From the NCBI GenBank assembly GCA_964387965.1, contig CAYLXO010000022.1, positions 1-9,390 of the forward strand: 9,390 nucleotides of DNA, given 5' to 3'. Position 1 is the stretch's first letter, and every line of letters begins with the position of its first letter. Both the position numbers and the translations under genes were made by a program. Below are positions 1 to 6,144 of this stretch, piece by piece. The notes under the pieces were generated by a model that saw only the letters and a program-made list of their open reading frames with translations, ran no database searches and had not been told where the DNA came from. This DNA comes from CAITQP01 sp964387965 (lineage in GTDB: Bacteria; Patescibacteriota; Minisyncoccia; Phycocordibacterales; UBA9973).

Positions 1-1268
1 AGTTCCTCAATAAACGTCCTAAATTCTTCCATCGTCACTTCTTTTCCTCGAGTAAGTGCCTTTAATTTTTCATATGGCATTGCAACTTTTTCGCGACGAA
101 GGACCGTCTGAATTGCTTCAGCAATCACTTCAGGATGTGCAAGTAACGCGCGAGTAATTGCGGTATCAGATACGCCAACCTTACCGAGACCTTTTAACAA
201 AGATTCATACGCAAGAAGTGAGTACCCAAACGCGCTACCAAAATTACGAGATACCGTAGAATCGGTAAGATCACGTTGAAGACGCGAGACTGGAAGCTTA
301 TTTGAGAAAAACCCAAACATTGCATTTGCCATACCCAAATTACCTTCAGAATTTTCAAAATCAATTGGATTTACTTTGTGTGGCATAGTAGACGAACCAA
401 CTTCTCCAGCTTTTGGTTTTTGGATAATCCATGCATCAGAAATATATCGCCACATGTCTTGGTTAAAATCTATCAAAATCATATTTACTCTTCGCATGCA
501 GTCGAAAATTTCTGCATATGTATCATGTGGTTCGATTTGCGTAGTTAGGAGATTTGCTTCAAGTCCAAGACTTTTTATGAATTTTTTTGAAAAAGAAATC
601 CAATCAATTTTCGGGAATGCGACAACATGTGCGTTGTAGTTTCCTGTCGCTCCGTTTAGTTTTGCCAAAATCTTTGTAGACTTAAGCTGTCGTATCTGTC
701 GTTCAAGACGTGATGCATAAACCGCAAATTCTTTCCCGAGCGTTGTTGGCGATGCGCTCTGGCCGTGTGTACGAGCAAGCATCGGAAGCTTCGCATGTTC
801 TTTTGCATACCCAGTAAGTGTTGCATGAATTTCTTCAAGTTTTGGCACAACAACTTTTTCAAGCCCATCACGAAGCATAAGTGCGTATGATGTGTTGTTG
901 ATGTCCTCAGATGTAAGACCAAAGTGTATCCACTCAATCTCATTTTTGAGTGATGATTTACCAAGCTTTTCCTTTAAATAATATTCAACTGCCTTTACAT
1001 CATGATTAGTTGTAGACTCAATCGTCTTAATCGCTTCCGCATCAACAGTAGAAAGATTGCAGACTTTTCGAATCAAATCTTGCTCGGCTTGTGTAAACGA
1101 ACGCAACCCAAGACCCTTTGTAAGAGATAGCGCAATAAGATATTCACCTTCAACATACGCACGGTATTTCATAAGTGCCCACTCGCTAAAAAATGGAGCA
1201 AGTCCTTGTACCTTTTCACTATATCTTCCATCAAGTGGAGAAATCGCTTCTATATGGCTATGCAACAT
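1..1268 (-). CDS. purB: Adenylosuccinate lyase (PurB), C-terminus beyond window
   Basis: PurB cleaves SAICAR to AICAR plus fumarate and adenylosuccinate to AMP plus fumarate, so it serves both IMP synthesis and the AMP branch. It is a cytosolic tetramer of the fumarase/aspartase fold. I translated 422 codons from ATG at 1268; the frame is open at the window edge. The protein resembles the E. coli-type enzyme (about 456 residues), so roughly 30 C-terminal residues are missing. Visible motifs are TTNHDVKAVEY, the catalytic-histidine segment ARTHGQS (His168), KINGA-like KLNGATGNYNAH, TTQIEPHD, and the signature loop GSSTMPHKVNPIDFEN with the catalytic serine at about 293. RTHGQP has Ser instead of Pro. 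The start overlaps the end of purC by 11 nt and has a Shine-Dalgarno AAGGA five bases upstream, which points to translational coupling. Confidence 0.97.
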   Translation of the reverse strand, partial: MLHSHIEAISPLDGRYSEKVQGLAPFFSEWALMKYRAYVEGEYLIALSLTKGLGLRSFTQAEQDLIRKVCNLSTVDAEAIKTIESTTNHDVKAVEYYLKEKLGKSSLKNEIEWIHFGLTSEDINNTSYALMLRDGLEKVVVPKLEEIHATLTGYAKEHAKLPMLARTHGQSASPTTLGKEFAVYASRLERQIRQLKSTKILAKLNGATGNYNAHVVAFPKIDWISFSKKFIKSLGLEANLLTTQIEPHDTYAEIFDCMRRVNMILIDFNQDMWRYISDAWIIQKPKAGEVGSSTMPHKVNPIDFENSEGNLGMANAMFGFFSNKLPVSRLQRDLTDSTVSRNFGSAFGYSLLAYESLLKGLGKVGVSDTAITRALLAHPEVIAEAIQTVLRREKVAMPYEKLKALTRGKEVTMEEFRTFIEE

Positions 1269-2229
1269 AGTAGTCCTTCAAATTATTTTGTATGCGCTCT
1301 GTCGGTGACACTGAAAAATCACAAGTAAATGTTTTGCCAGTAATCGTTTCATAAATTTCCTGATATCGACGAGAAAGTTCGGCTACCAAATCCGCTGGAG
1401 CTTCTGGAAGTGTCGCATCGTTATATGGGTCACAATTATCTTTGAACCACAAACGCAAAAACTCCTTGTCAAAATATTCTGGCTCCTTTCCCTCTTTCAT
1501 TCGCTCGTCATAGCTCCCTAGTTTCCAATAGCGAGAAGAATCAGGGGTATGGATTTCGTCAATCAAGATAAGCTCACCATTTTCGTCAACACCAAATTCA
1601 TATTTTGTATCTACAAGAATAAGACCATGCTGTGCTGCGATTTCTTGTCCACGCTTAAAAAGTTTGAGAGCAGTTTCCTTTAATTGAGTGAGCACCTCAC
1701 GTGTAGCAAATCCTTCGCTAATAAGCTCCTCAAACGAAAGAGCGCGGTCATGCAAGTCTTCCTTTGTTGTCGGGTCAAAAATCGGTTCAGGAAGCTTTGA
1801 ATTTTTTGAAAGTCCATCTGGCAAAATAAGCCCACCGAAATTTCTCTCTCCATTTTGATACCGAGTCCAAATAGATGTATTTGTTGTGCCAGTAAGATAT
1901 CCGCGGATAACAGCCTCAACTTTTACTACTTCACATTTTTTTACCACAACCACATTTGGATCAGGCATCGCAATAATGTGATTTTTTACAATATCCTTTG
2001 TTGCATCAAACCAAAAGTAGCTCGTGCCAGTAAGTACGGCCCCTTTGTTTGGAATATGAGCAATAATACGATCGAAAGACGAATGTCTATCTGTAGAAAT
2101 AAGAATAATCTTATCTTTTTGCACGTACACGTCACGCACCTTACCGACCTTGCGTTCGCCCAAATTTGTAAAATTCGTGCCTGTAAGCACGTAGTCTAAA
2201 TGAGATTTGATATCTTCGATTGGTATCAT
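1258..2229 (-). CDS. purC: SAICAR synthetase (PurC), long form
   Basis: PurC condenses CAIR with aspartate using ATP to give SAICAR, the direct substrate of PurB encoded next. The protein has 323 residues. That is longer than E. coli PurC (237) and near the length of yeast Ade1 and related bacterial long forms. Visible motifs are the glycine-rich ATP segment GKVRDVY (29-35), STDRHSSFDR (45-54), the CAIR-binding region EAVIRGYLTGT (105-115), FDPTTKEDLHD (151-161), LILVDTKYEFG (203-213) and the metal/nucleotide-binding LIDEIHTPDSSRYW (222-235). DRHSSFD differs slightly from the usual DR(I/Q)SAFD. The ATG at 2229 is preceded only by a weak GAG. purC is the first gene of a two-gene unit with purB. 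The opposite-strand gene at 2325 and the terminator at 2698 separate it from purM, so it needs its own promoter in 2230-2324. Confidence 0.96.
   Translation of the reverse strand: MIPIEDIKSHLDYVLTGTNFTNLGERKVGKVRDVYVQKDKIILISTDRHSSFDRIIAHIPNKGAVLTGTSYFWFDATKDIVKNHIIAMPDPNVVVVKKCEVVKVEAVIRGYLTGTTNTSIWTRYQNGERNFGGLILPDGLSKNSKLPEPIFDPTTKEDLHDRALSFEELISEGFATREVLTQLKETALKLFKRGQEIAAQHGLILVDTKYEFGVDENGELILIDEIHTPDSSRYWKLGSYDERMKEGKEPEYFDKEFLRLWFKDNCDPYNDATLPEAPADLVAELSRRYQEIYETITGKTFTCDFSVSPTERIQNNLKDYYVA
1274..1278 (-). promoter_or_regulatory. Shine-Dalgarno of purB, inside purC
   Basis: On the minus strand AAGGA lies five bases before the ATG at 1268, within the last codons of purC. It fixes the purB start and is the clearest Shine-Dalgarno in the window. 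The first genes of transcription units here lack one, so it appears to be used for an internal cistron only. Confidence 0.7.
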
Positions 2230-2238
2230 AGTCTGCTC

Positions 2239-2267
2239 ATTCTACAAGAAAATTAACGTAAGAGAAA
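2239..2267 (-). promoter_or_regulatory. Possible purC promoter, weak
   Basis: On the minus strand TAGAAT (2239-2244) ends nine bases before the purC ATG. A poor -35, TTTCTC, lies 17 bases upstream at 2262-2267. If used, the 5' leader would be only about two or three bases. The -35 match is weak, so the call rests on the need for a promoter here and on the similar near-leaderless spacing at kbl and the GlmU-like gene. No purine riboswitch or Bacillus-type PurBox was recognised in this 95-base gap. Confidence 0.3.
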
Positions 2268-2271
2268 GTTG

Positions 2272-2299
2272 TTGACTTTTGAGAAAAATATGTTATTAT
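2272..2299 (+). promoter_or_regulatory. Extended -10 promoter of the 117-residue gene
   Basis: TTGACT (2272-2277), a 16-base spacer, and TATTAT (2294-2299) preceded by TG at 2291-2292 make a good sigma70-type promoter with an extended -10. The decamer TGTTATTATA recurs exactly at the two promoters in 5144-5220. The predicted start near 2306 leaves a leader of about 19 bases with no Shine-Dalgarno before the ATG at 2325. Confidence 0.7.
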
Positions 2300-2324
2300 A
2301 GATGCGAAACAAACATAGTACGTT

Positions 2325-2678
2325 ATGAAATTGATTTATTCTATATCTGCACGAAAAAATGCGGATGAACAAAACGGGACCGAATTCACAAAGCTAATAG
2401 TAAACTATTATCATTCATTGAAGGAACTCTCGATTTTTGGCGCAGTGGGAATTCTTACTGATGTAAAGACAAATGAATTTATGATACTTGCAGTAAGTAT
2501 CGAATTACACACAGCGGAAGATTTTGAGGTAGAAATGACTGAAAATGAAAACGTGTTGATGCAACAAGCGACAGACGCTGGCATTGTAATAAAAATCAAC
2601 CGATTTGAAGCGACTATGGCTTCTGACTCTTTCATTCACATGCTAAAGATGTCTTCATTTTCAGACGCAACAATCTAA
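2325..2678 (+). CDS. Unknown 117-residue cytosolic protein
   Basis: I do not recognise this family. The product has 117 residues with no signal peptide, transmembrane segment or cysteine. It looks like a small alpha/beta domain: a predicted first strand MKLIYSISA, a helix around 20-34, a hydrophobic stretch IFGAVGILTD (37-46), a strand EFMILAVSIEL (51-61), an acidic stretch EDFEVEMTENEN (65-76), and GIVIKINRF (86-94) before a polar tail. It is very likely a real gene, because it has its own extended -10 promoter and ends 20 bases before a strong terminator. It lies alone on the plus strand between the purC-purB and kbl-purE-purM units. Start ATG 2325 is the first in frame after the promoter; there is no clear ribosome-binding site. 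Position alone does not justify a purine-related function. Confidence 0.75.
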   Translation: MKLIYSISARKNADEQNGTEFTKLIVNYYHSLKELSIFGAVGILTDVKTNEFMILAVSIELHTAEDFEVEMTENENVLMQQATDAGIVIKINRFEATMASDSFIHMLKMSSFSDATI

Positions 2679-2697
2679 AATCTACACTAAGAATTAC

Positions 2698-2730
2698 AAA
2701 ACCCGCAGGAGAACCTACGGGTTTTCTTGT
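2698..2730. terminator. Bidirectional intrinsic terminator
   Basis: AAAACCCG (2698-2705) pairs with CGGGTTTT (2718-2725). After one C/A mismatch, AGG pairs with CCT around the loop AGAA. A T-rich tail follows on the plus strand, and the A-rich left flank gives a T-tract on the minus strand. It sits between the convergent 117-residue gene and purM and can end both transcripts. It therefore separates purM from purC. Confidence 0.85.
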
Positions 2731-2732
2731 AC

Positions 2733-3776
2733 CTAAACGAGGATTGTCTTACCTTCCCCGCTTACAATCTCTCCAATTTCGTATGCTTTAAATGTTTTCT
2801 CAGTTGAAAGCATTTCCATTACACGAGTTTTTTCAGATTGTGGAACGACAAGCACCATACCAATTCCCATATTAAATGAACGATACTGATCAGCTTCACT
2901 CACATTCGCAATTTTAATTATTGCATTAAATACTGGAAGTATTGGCCATGTGCCTTTTTTAATTTGTGCGTTTACCGTCTTTGGAAGAACACGTGGAATA
3001 TTTTCAATAAATCCGCCACCAGTGAGGTGCGCGATTGCATTAATTTCTACACCAGCATCAAGTATTTTAAGAATTGCCGGAGCATAGTTTAAGTGTGCAT
3101 GCAGTAACGCTTGCCCGATAGTTTCACCGAGACCTTCATATGTGTCGTTCACTGTGAGTCCTGCTATATCAAAAAATGCCTTTCGTGCGAGCGAATAACC
3201 ATTTGTATGAAGACCGCTTGATGAAAGTCCGATTATTACATCACCAACTGACACTTTTTCTCCTGTGATTATTTTTTCTTTTTCAACTACACCAGTGATA
3301 GCACCTGCTATATCGTGCTCACCTGTTACATACACTCCAGGCATCTCAGCTGTCTCGCCACCTATGAGTGAAATACTCCCATCCTTACATGCCTCTGCCA
3401 TTCCACGCATAATCTCTGCCATCACTGAAACATCGAGTTTTTCGTGTGCGACATAATCAAGAAACGTGAGGCCACGCGCTCCCATACATACAATATCGTT
3501 TGCACTATGGTTTACAATGTCTGCCCCAACTTTTGAATAATCGTTTGCCATCTTTGCAACCATTAGCTTTGTACCTACGCCGTCTACGCTTTGTACAAGC
3601 ACTGGATTTTTGTAATTTTTTGCAATATCCGAAATATCAAAAAGCGCACCAAAGCTACCAATCCCTTGGAGCACCGCCGGAGAGTGTGTACTTTTTACAA
3701 TATCTTTTATCTGACGGACAACTTCGTTCCCCGCCTCAATGTTTACACCTGACTTTGCGTAAGCATCATCCGCCAT
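2733..3776 (-). CDS. purM: AIR synthetase (PurM)
   Basis: PurM (phosphoribosylformylglycinamidine cyclo-ligase) closes the imidazole ring, turning FGAM plus ATP into AIR. It belongs to the PurM/PurL/SelD/HypE ATP-binding fold. The 347 residues match the usual family length. Visible motifs are YAKSGVNIEAGN (6-17), SVDGVGTKL (63-71), NHSANDIVCMGARGLTFLDY (89-108), the ATP-site LIGGETAEMPGVY (137-149), SSSGLHTNGYSLARK (185-199) and AHLTGGGFIENIPRVLP (249-265). All conserved blocks are intact. The start follows the purE stop by one base (TAA T ATG), and CAGGA lies ten bases upstream, so the gene is probably co-translated with purE. PurM product AIR is converted by PurK and then PurE; purK is not visible. 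The stop is TAG, just before the bidirectional terminator. Confidence 0.98.
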   Translation of the reverse strand: MADDAYAKSGVNIEAGNEVVRQIKDIVKSTHSPAVLQGIGSFGALFDISDIAKNYKNPVLVQSVDGVGTKLMVAKMANDYSKVGADIVNHSANDIVCMGARGLTFLDYVAHEKLDVSVMAEIMRGMAEACKDGSISLIGGETAEMPGVYVTGEHDIAGAITGVVEKEKIITGEKVSVGDVIIGLSSSGLHTNGYSLARKAFFDIAGLTVNDTYEGLGETIGQALLHAHLNYAPAILKILDAGVEINAIAHLTGGGFIENIPRVLPKTVNAQIKKGTWPILPVFNAIIKIANVSEADQYRSFNMGIGMVLVVPQSEKTRVMEMLSTEKTFKAYEIGEIVSGEGKTILV

Positions 3777-3777
3777 A

Positions 3778-4305
3778 TTATTTCATTCCTGCGATATATT
3801 CTTTCACGCCGACTGAATGTAATTTCTCATTTTTTATATTGATGTCGCTTGCCATCTTCTTTTTGTAGTCTGAAAGTTTTTGAGCGAGTGCTTCATTGTG
3901 ATTTGCGAGCATTTGAACGGCAAGAAGTCCTGCATTTTTTGCTGCATTAATTCCAACAGTCGCAACTGGAATACCCGGCGGCATCTGTACCATTGAAAGA
4001 AGTGAGTCTAGACCATCAAGTGTTTTTGCCTTGATTGGAACAGCGATAACAGGAAGTGTTGTAACTGCTGCTACAACTCCCGCAAGATGTGCTGCGCCAC
4101 CTGCTGCTGCCATCATGACTTTGATGCCACGAGAAGCTGCCGTGCTAGCGTACTCATGTACAAGCGCTGGTGCACGATGTGCTGATGCAACACTTATCTC
4201 GTACGCTACCCCAAATTCTTCTAAAACAGCCGTAGCTTCTGCCATGACTGGTAGGTCAGAATCTGACCCCATAACAATACCCACAAGTGGATTAGATGTA
4301 TTCAT
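3778..4305 (-). CDS. purE: N5-CAIR mutase (PurE, class I type)
   Basis: PurE moves the carboxyl group of N5-CAIR to carbon 4, forming CAIR, the substrate of PurC. The 175-residue protein shows the family blocks in order: VGIVMGSDSDLP (8-19), the catalytic-histidine motif SAHRAP (41-46, His43), AAAGGAAHLAGVVAA (66-80), where the usual HLPG is HLAG, and LDGLDSLLSMVQMPPGIPVATV near 105-125. About 15-20 charged residues extend beyond the usual C-terminus. This looks like the class I form that works with PurK, though purK is not visible here. The ATG at 4305 is directly against the N gap, so its ribosome-binding site cannot be seen. The position of M1 relative to GSDSD fits a normal start, but a slightly longer N-terminus cannot be excluded. 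It overlaps no neighbour and precedes purM by one base. Confidence 0.96.
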   Translation of the reverse strand: MNTSNPLVGIVMGSDSDLPVMAEATAVLEEFGVAYEISVASAHRAPALVHEYASTAASRGIKVMMAAAGGAAHLAGVVAAVTTLPVIAVPIKAKTLDGLDSLLSMVQMPPGIPVATVGINAAKNAGLLAVQMLANHNEALAQKLSDYKKKMASDINIKNEKLHSVGVKEYIAGMK

Positions 4306-4405
4306 NNNNNNNNNNNNNNNNNNNNNNNNNNNNNNNNNNNNNNNNNNNNNNNNNNNNNNNNNNNNNNNNNNNNNNNNNNNNNNNNNNNNNNNNNNNNNNN
4401 NNNNN
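4306..4405. other. Assembly gap of exactly 100 N
   Basis: The 100 unknown bases are a round number commonly used as a placeholder of unknown size. The gap cuts kbl after 246 codons and abuts the purE start codon. A complete Kbl of about 395 residues would need roughly 450 bases, so the true distance is probably larger than 100 unless the join is wrong or the gene is truncated. Any reading frame drawn through the gap is artificial. Confidence 0.97.
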
Positions 4406-5143
4406 ATCAATTTTTCCAAATGTGCCTGTGTGTTCATGTGTTCCTCGTCCGCGCGCACCAAGTACTCCAACACCATGCGCATCATCCACAAAAAGAAGTG
4501 CGCTAAATTCATCCGCAAGTTTTACAAGCGATGCAAGATCAGCGGTGTCGCCTTCCATTGAAAATACTCCATCAGTCACAATAAATTTTGTGCGGTGATT
4601 TTTATCTTTATCTTCTTCGAGCATTTTTCGAAGCGCACCCAAATCTTTGTGAGGATAAATTCGCTTATCAAGTCGTTCACGATTACAAAGTTTAAATGAG
4701 TCTATGATGGAAGCATGATTGAGCGCATCAGAATAAATAACATCTTTCCATTCAGTCATTCCGAATGGCTCATTTACTAAAGATGCAAAAAATCCAAGAT
4801 TCGACATAAAGTTTGTCGAATAGAGAATTGAATCTTCTGTTCCAAGAAATTCTGCAAGTTTTTTCTCAAGCTGTCGGTGAATAGTTTGAGTTCCAGAAAT
4901 AAATCGCACTGACGAAAGTCCATACCCTTCTTTGTCGAGTCCATCATGGGCAGCTTTTACAATTTCCGGATGATTTGAAAGTCCCAAATAATTGTTTGAA
5001 CCGAACATCAAAACCTGTTTTCCATTCAAAGTAACTTCTGGACCCTGAAGCCCTTCAATTTCACGCTCCACTTTAAACTTCCCTGCTTGTTTTAGGTTTT
5101 CGAGCTCAGCCCCAATATTTGTAGTAAGTATCTTACTGTACAT
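4406..5143 (-). CDS. kbl: 2-amino-3-ketobutyrate CoA ligase (glycine C-acetyltransferase), 3' end lost in gap
   Basis: Kbl is a PLP enzyme that cleaves 2-amino-3-ketobutyrate with CoA to give glycine and acetyl-CoA, the second step of threonine breakdown. The visible 246 residues are the N-terminal part of an alpha-oxoamine synthase: FGSNNYLGLSNHP (47-59), EGYGLSSVRFISGTQ (about 72-86), LNHASIIDSFKLC, IVTDGVFSMEGD and VDDAHGVGVLG, followed by GRGTHEH. SSVRF-SGTQ, close to the SSVRF-CGTQ of known Kbl, favours Kbl over BioF or serine palmitoyltransferase. The PLP lysine, expected near residue 256, and the whole C-terminal domain fall in or beyond the N gap. The start is ATG 5143. There is no Shine-Dalgarno, and the promoter predicts a transcript starting at or next to the A of this ATG. 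A threonine dehydrogenase gene 1.9 kb away supplies its substrate. Confidence 0.87.
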
Positions 5144-5149
5144 ATTTTT

Positions 5150-5177
5150 ATAATAACACTTTACCCTTGGTTCTTAA
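5150..5177 (-). promoter_or_regulatory. kbl promoter, predicted leaderless
   Basis: On the minus strand TATTAT (5150-5155) is preceded by TGT, giving the same TGTTATTATA decamer as the plus-strand promoters at 2294 and 5206. With a 16-base spacer the -35 is TTAAGA (5172-5177), a four-of-six match lying inside the palindrome. Only six bases separate the -10 from the kbl ATG, so the likely start site is the ATG itself. Confidence 0.6.
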
Positions 5178-5183
5178 AGAACC
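5169..5183. promoter_or_regulatory. Candidate operator: 15-bp palindrome between divergent promoters
   Basis: GGTTCTT, one central A, then AAGAACC form a perfect inverted repeat of two 7-bp arms. It covers the proposed kbl -35 and ends immediately before the -35 of the rightward promoter (5184). A dimeric regulator bound here could affect both promoters. No regulator gene is in the window, and the assignment is inferred from position and symmetry. Confidence 0.45.
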
Positions 5184-5211
5184 TTGATTTTTATGTAAAA
5201 TGTGTTATTAT
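5184..5211 (+). promoter_or_regulatory. Extended -10 promoter of the lipoprotein gene
   Basis: TTGATT (5184-5189), a 16-base spacer and TATTAT (5206-5211) with TG at 5203-5204 form a promoter with the same architecture as the one at 2272-2299. The predicted start near 5218 yields a leader of about 84 bases containing a five-codon frame and a long hairpin. Confidence 0.7.
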
Positions 5212-5227
5212 ATTTTTGTTCATTTAC

Positions 5228-5245
5228 ATGGTTTGTACTTTTTGA
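5228..5245 (+). CDS. Possible five-codon leader peptide (MVCTF)
   Basis: ATG at 5228 opens a frame of Met-Val-Cys-Thr-Phe ending in TGA at 5243-5245. It lies about ten bases after the predicted transcription start, and its stop is inside the left arm of the hairpin at 5239-5254. A ribosome there would cover and open the left arm, so it could control access to the lipoprotein start. No Shine-Dalgarno is present. A frame this short can occur by chance. Confidence 0.25.
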   Translation: MVCTF

Positions 5246-5296
5246 GGGTTACCAGGCCCGCCTTTATATTAAGGTGTGTGTGGTAACCTTCAAAAA
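5239..5296 (+). promoter_or_regulatory. Long 5' leader hairpin before the lipoprotein start codon
   Basis: TTTTTGAGGGTTACCA (5239-5254) pairs with TGGTAACCTTCAAAAA (5281-5296) over 16 bp, with one G-U wobble and no mismatch. The 26-base loop can form an inner hairpin of CGCCTT with AAGGTG around TATATT. The right arm covers positions about -21 to -6 from the ATG at 5302, where a ribosome would bind. The tail is not a T-tract in either direction, so it is not a standard terminator. It may control translation, act as an RNA thermometer or stabiliser, or be two GGTNACC protein sites. I do not match it to a known riboswitch class. Confidence 0.6.
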
Positions 5297-5301
5297 AACG
5301 T

Positions 5302-6087
5302 ATGAATAAAATAGCGATTATTGTATTAGCCAGCTTTATGCTTTTAGCAGCGTGTTCTTCTGACAACAGCGAAAACAAGCAACCTACTGACAACACACAA
5401 GCAGTAGCAGACTCGATGAGTAAAATTAAAAAATTGTTTGTGATTTACGAGAATCATGAACAACGCCATATGTCCGACACACTCTCTCATTCCCTTCTAC
5501 GAAAATACCCGGGAGTATATGCTATATACATCGAAGGGACTGAGAATGATTTTGCAAATGGACAAAAAATGAATGAGGGGCTTTCATCGGTGACGTTGTT
5601 TAAAGAAGATCCGAAATACCGAAGAACTGACAAAAAATTTCTCGATTATATGTTTGACAGGAATGCTATGTTCAAACACTCTTTGGATCTGGACACGGTT
5701 GTAAATTGGATTGCTCAAAATTATCCAGAATTCACTATTTATGCCGACTATCCGTATTGGAAACTTCCAGTAATGGTAGAAATGAAAGACTCATTTACTC
5801 GAAGTTTTCACCATGAAAAACTAATTATGCGATTAGCTCAGGCATACAGAACTGATATCATTTTTGAGAATTACGTCGCAAAGACTATTGCGAACTATTC
5901 GAACGCGCACTTAATAATTGGCGTGGCGCATGCTCGAGTGACACATCTTCTTTGCTCAGAGAGAGGGTATAAACTGATCGGTGTATATCATCCAGGAATG
6001 GACGACCCGATGTTCAGTCATTATACTTATGCATCTGTCGCTAAATATTTGGTGTTACCCGATTCGGTATATCAAAAAACTGACTAA
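5302..6087 (+). CDS. Lipoprotein of unknown function, possible distant TraB/Tiki-like fold
   Basis: The product has 261 residues. A short basic start, a hydrophobic core and the lipobox LAAC with Cys18 followed by SSD mark a lipoprotein signal peptide cleaved by signal peptidase II. A polar linker (19-40) precedes a soluble domain, so it should be anchored on the outer face of the cytoplasmic membrane. I do not recognise the family with confidence. The order of YENHEQRH (Glu50, His52), a strand YIEGTEN (Glu78), AYRTDIIFENYVAKTI (Arg183) and LIIGVAHARVTHLL (G207-x-x-H210) recalls the sparse Glu/His, Arg and GxxH motifs of the TraB/ChaN/Tiki superfamily, which includes metal-dependent peptidases and haem-binding proteins. 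That is inference only. The gene is transcribed alone, divergently from kbl, behind a structured leader with no Shine-Dalgarno, and ends at a 14-bp hairpin. Confidence 0.85.
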   Translation: MNKIAIIVLASFMLLAACSSDNSENKQPTDNTQAVADSMSKIKKLFVIYENHEQRHMSDTLSHSLLRKYPGVYAIYIEGTENDFANGQKMNEGLSSVTLFKEDPKYRRTDKKFLDYMFDRNAMFKHSLDLDTVVNWIAQNYPEFTIYADYPYWKLPVMVEMKDSFTRSFHHEKLIMRLAQAYRTDIIFENYVAKTIANYSNAHLIIGVAHARVTHLLCSERGYKLIGVYHPGMDDPMFSHYTYASVAKYLVLPDSVYQKTD

Positions 6088-6096
6088 ATCTATTTA

Positions 6097-6127
6097 AAGA
6101 CCTAAAACGGAGACCGTTTTAGGTCTT
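6097..6127. terminator. Perfect 14-bp hairpin between convergent genes
   Basis: AAGACCTAAAACGG (6097-6110) pairs exactly with CCGTTTTAGGTCTT (6114-6127) around the three-base loop AGA. It lies ten bases after the lipoprotein stop and 17 bases beyond the end of the threonine dehydrogenase gene. Neither side has a proper T-tract, so it is a non-canonical terminator or an RNA end-stabiliser serving both transcripts. Confidence 0.65.
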
Positions 6128-6144
6128 CGTAGTTATAGATGCTT

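Noticed and set aside
2230..2324. Purine riboswitch or PurBox upstream of purC
   Set aside because: No three-way-junction core or AWWWCCGAACWWT-like box was recognisable in the 95 bases, which are largely used by the rightward promoter.
3778..5143. Continuous reading frames joining kbl and purE through the N run
   Set aside because: They exist only because unknown bases are read as open. Each side belongs to a different conserved enzyme, and the purE start is next to the gap.
5239..5296. Hairpin as an intrinsic terminator for either strand
   Set aside because: The arms begin with T and end with A on the plus strand, and no T-tract follows the hairpin on either strand.
5144..5301. Bacteroidetes-type promoters (TTTG and TAnnTTTG)
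   Set aside because: Not seen at the expected spacing before kbl or the lipoprotein gene; sigma70-like -35 and extended -10 elements fit better.
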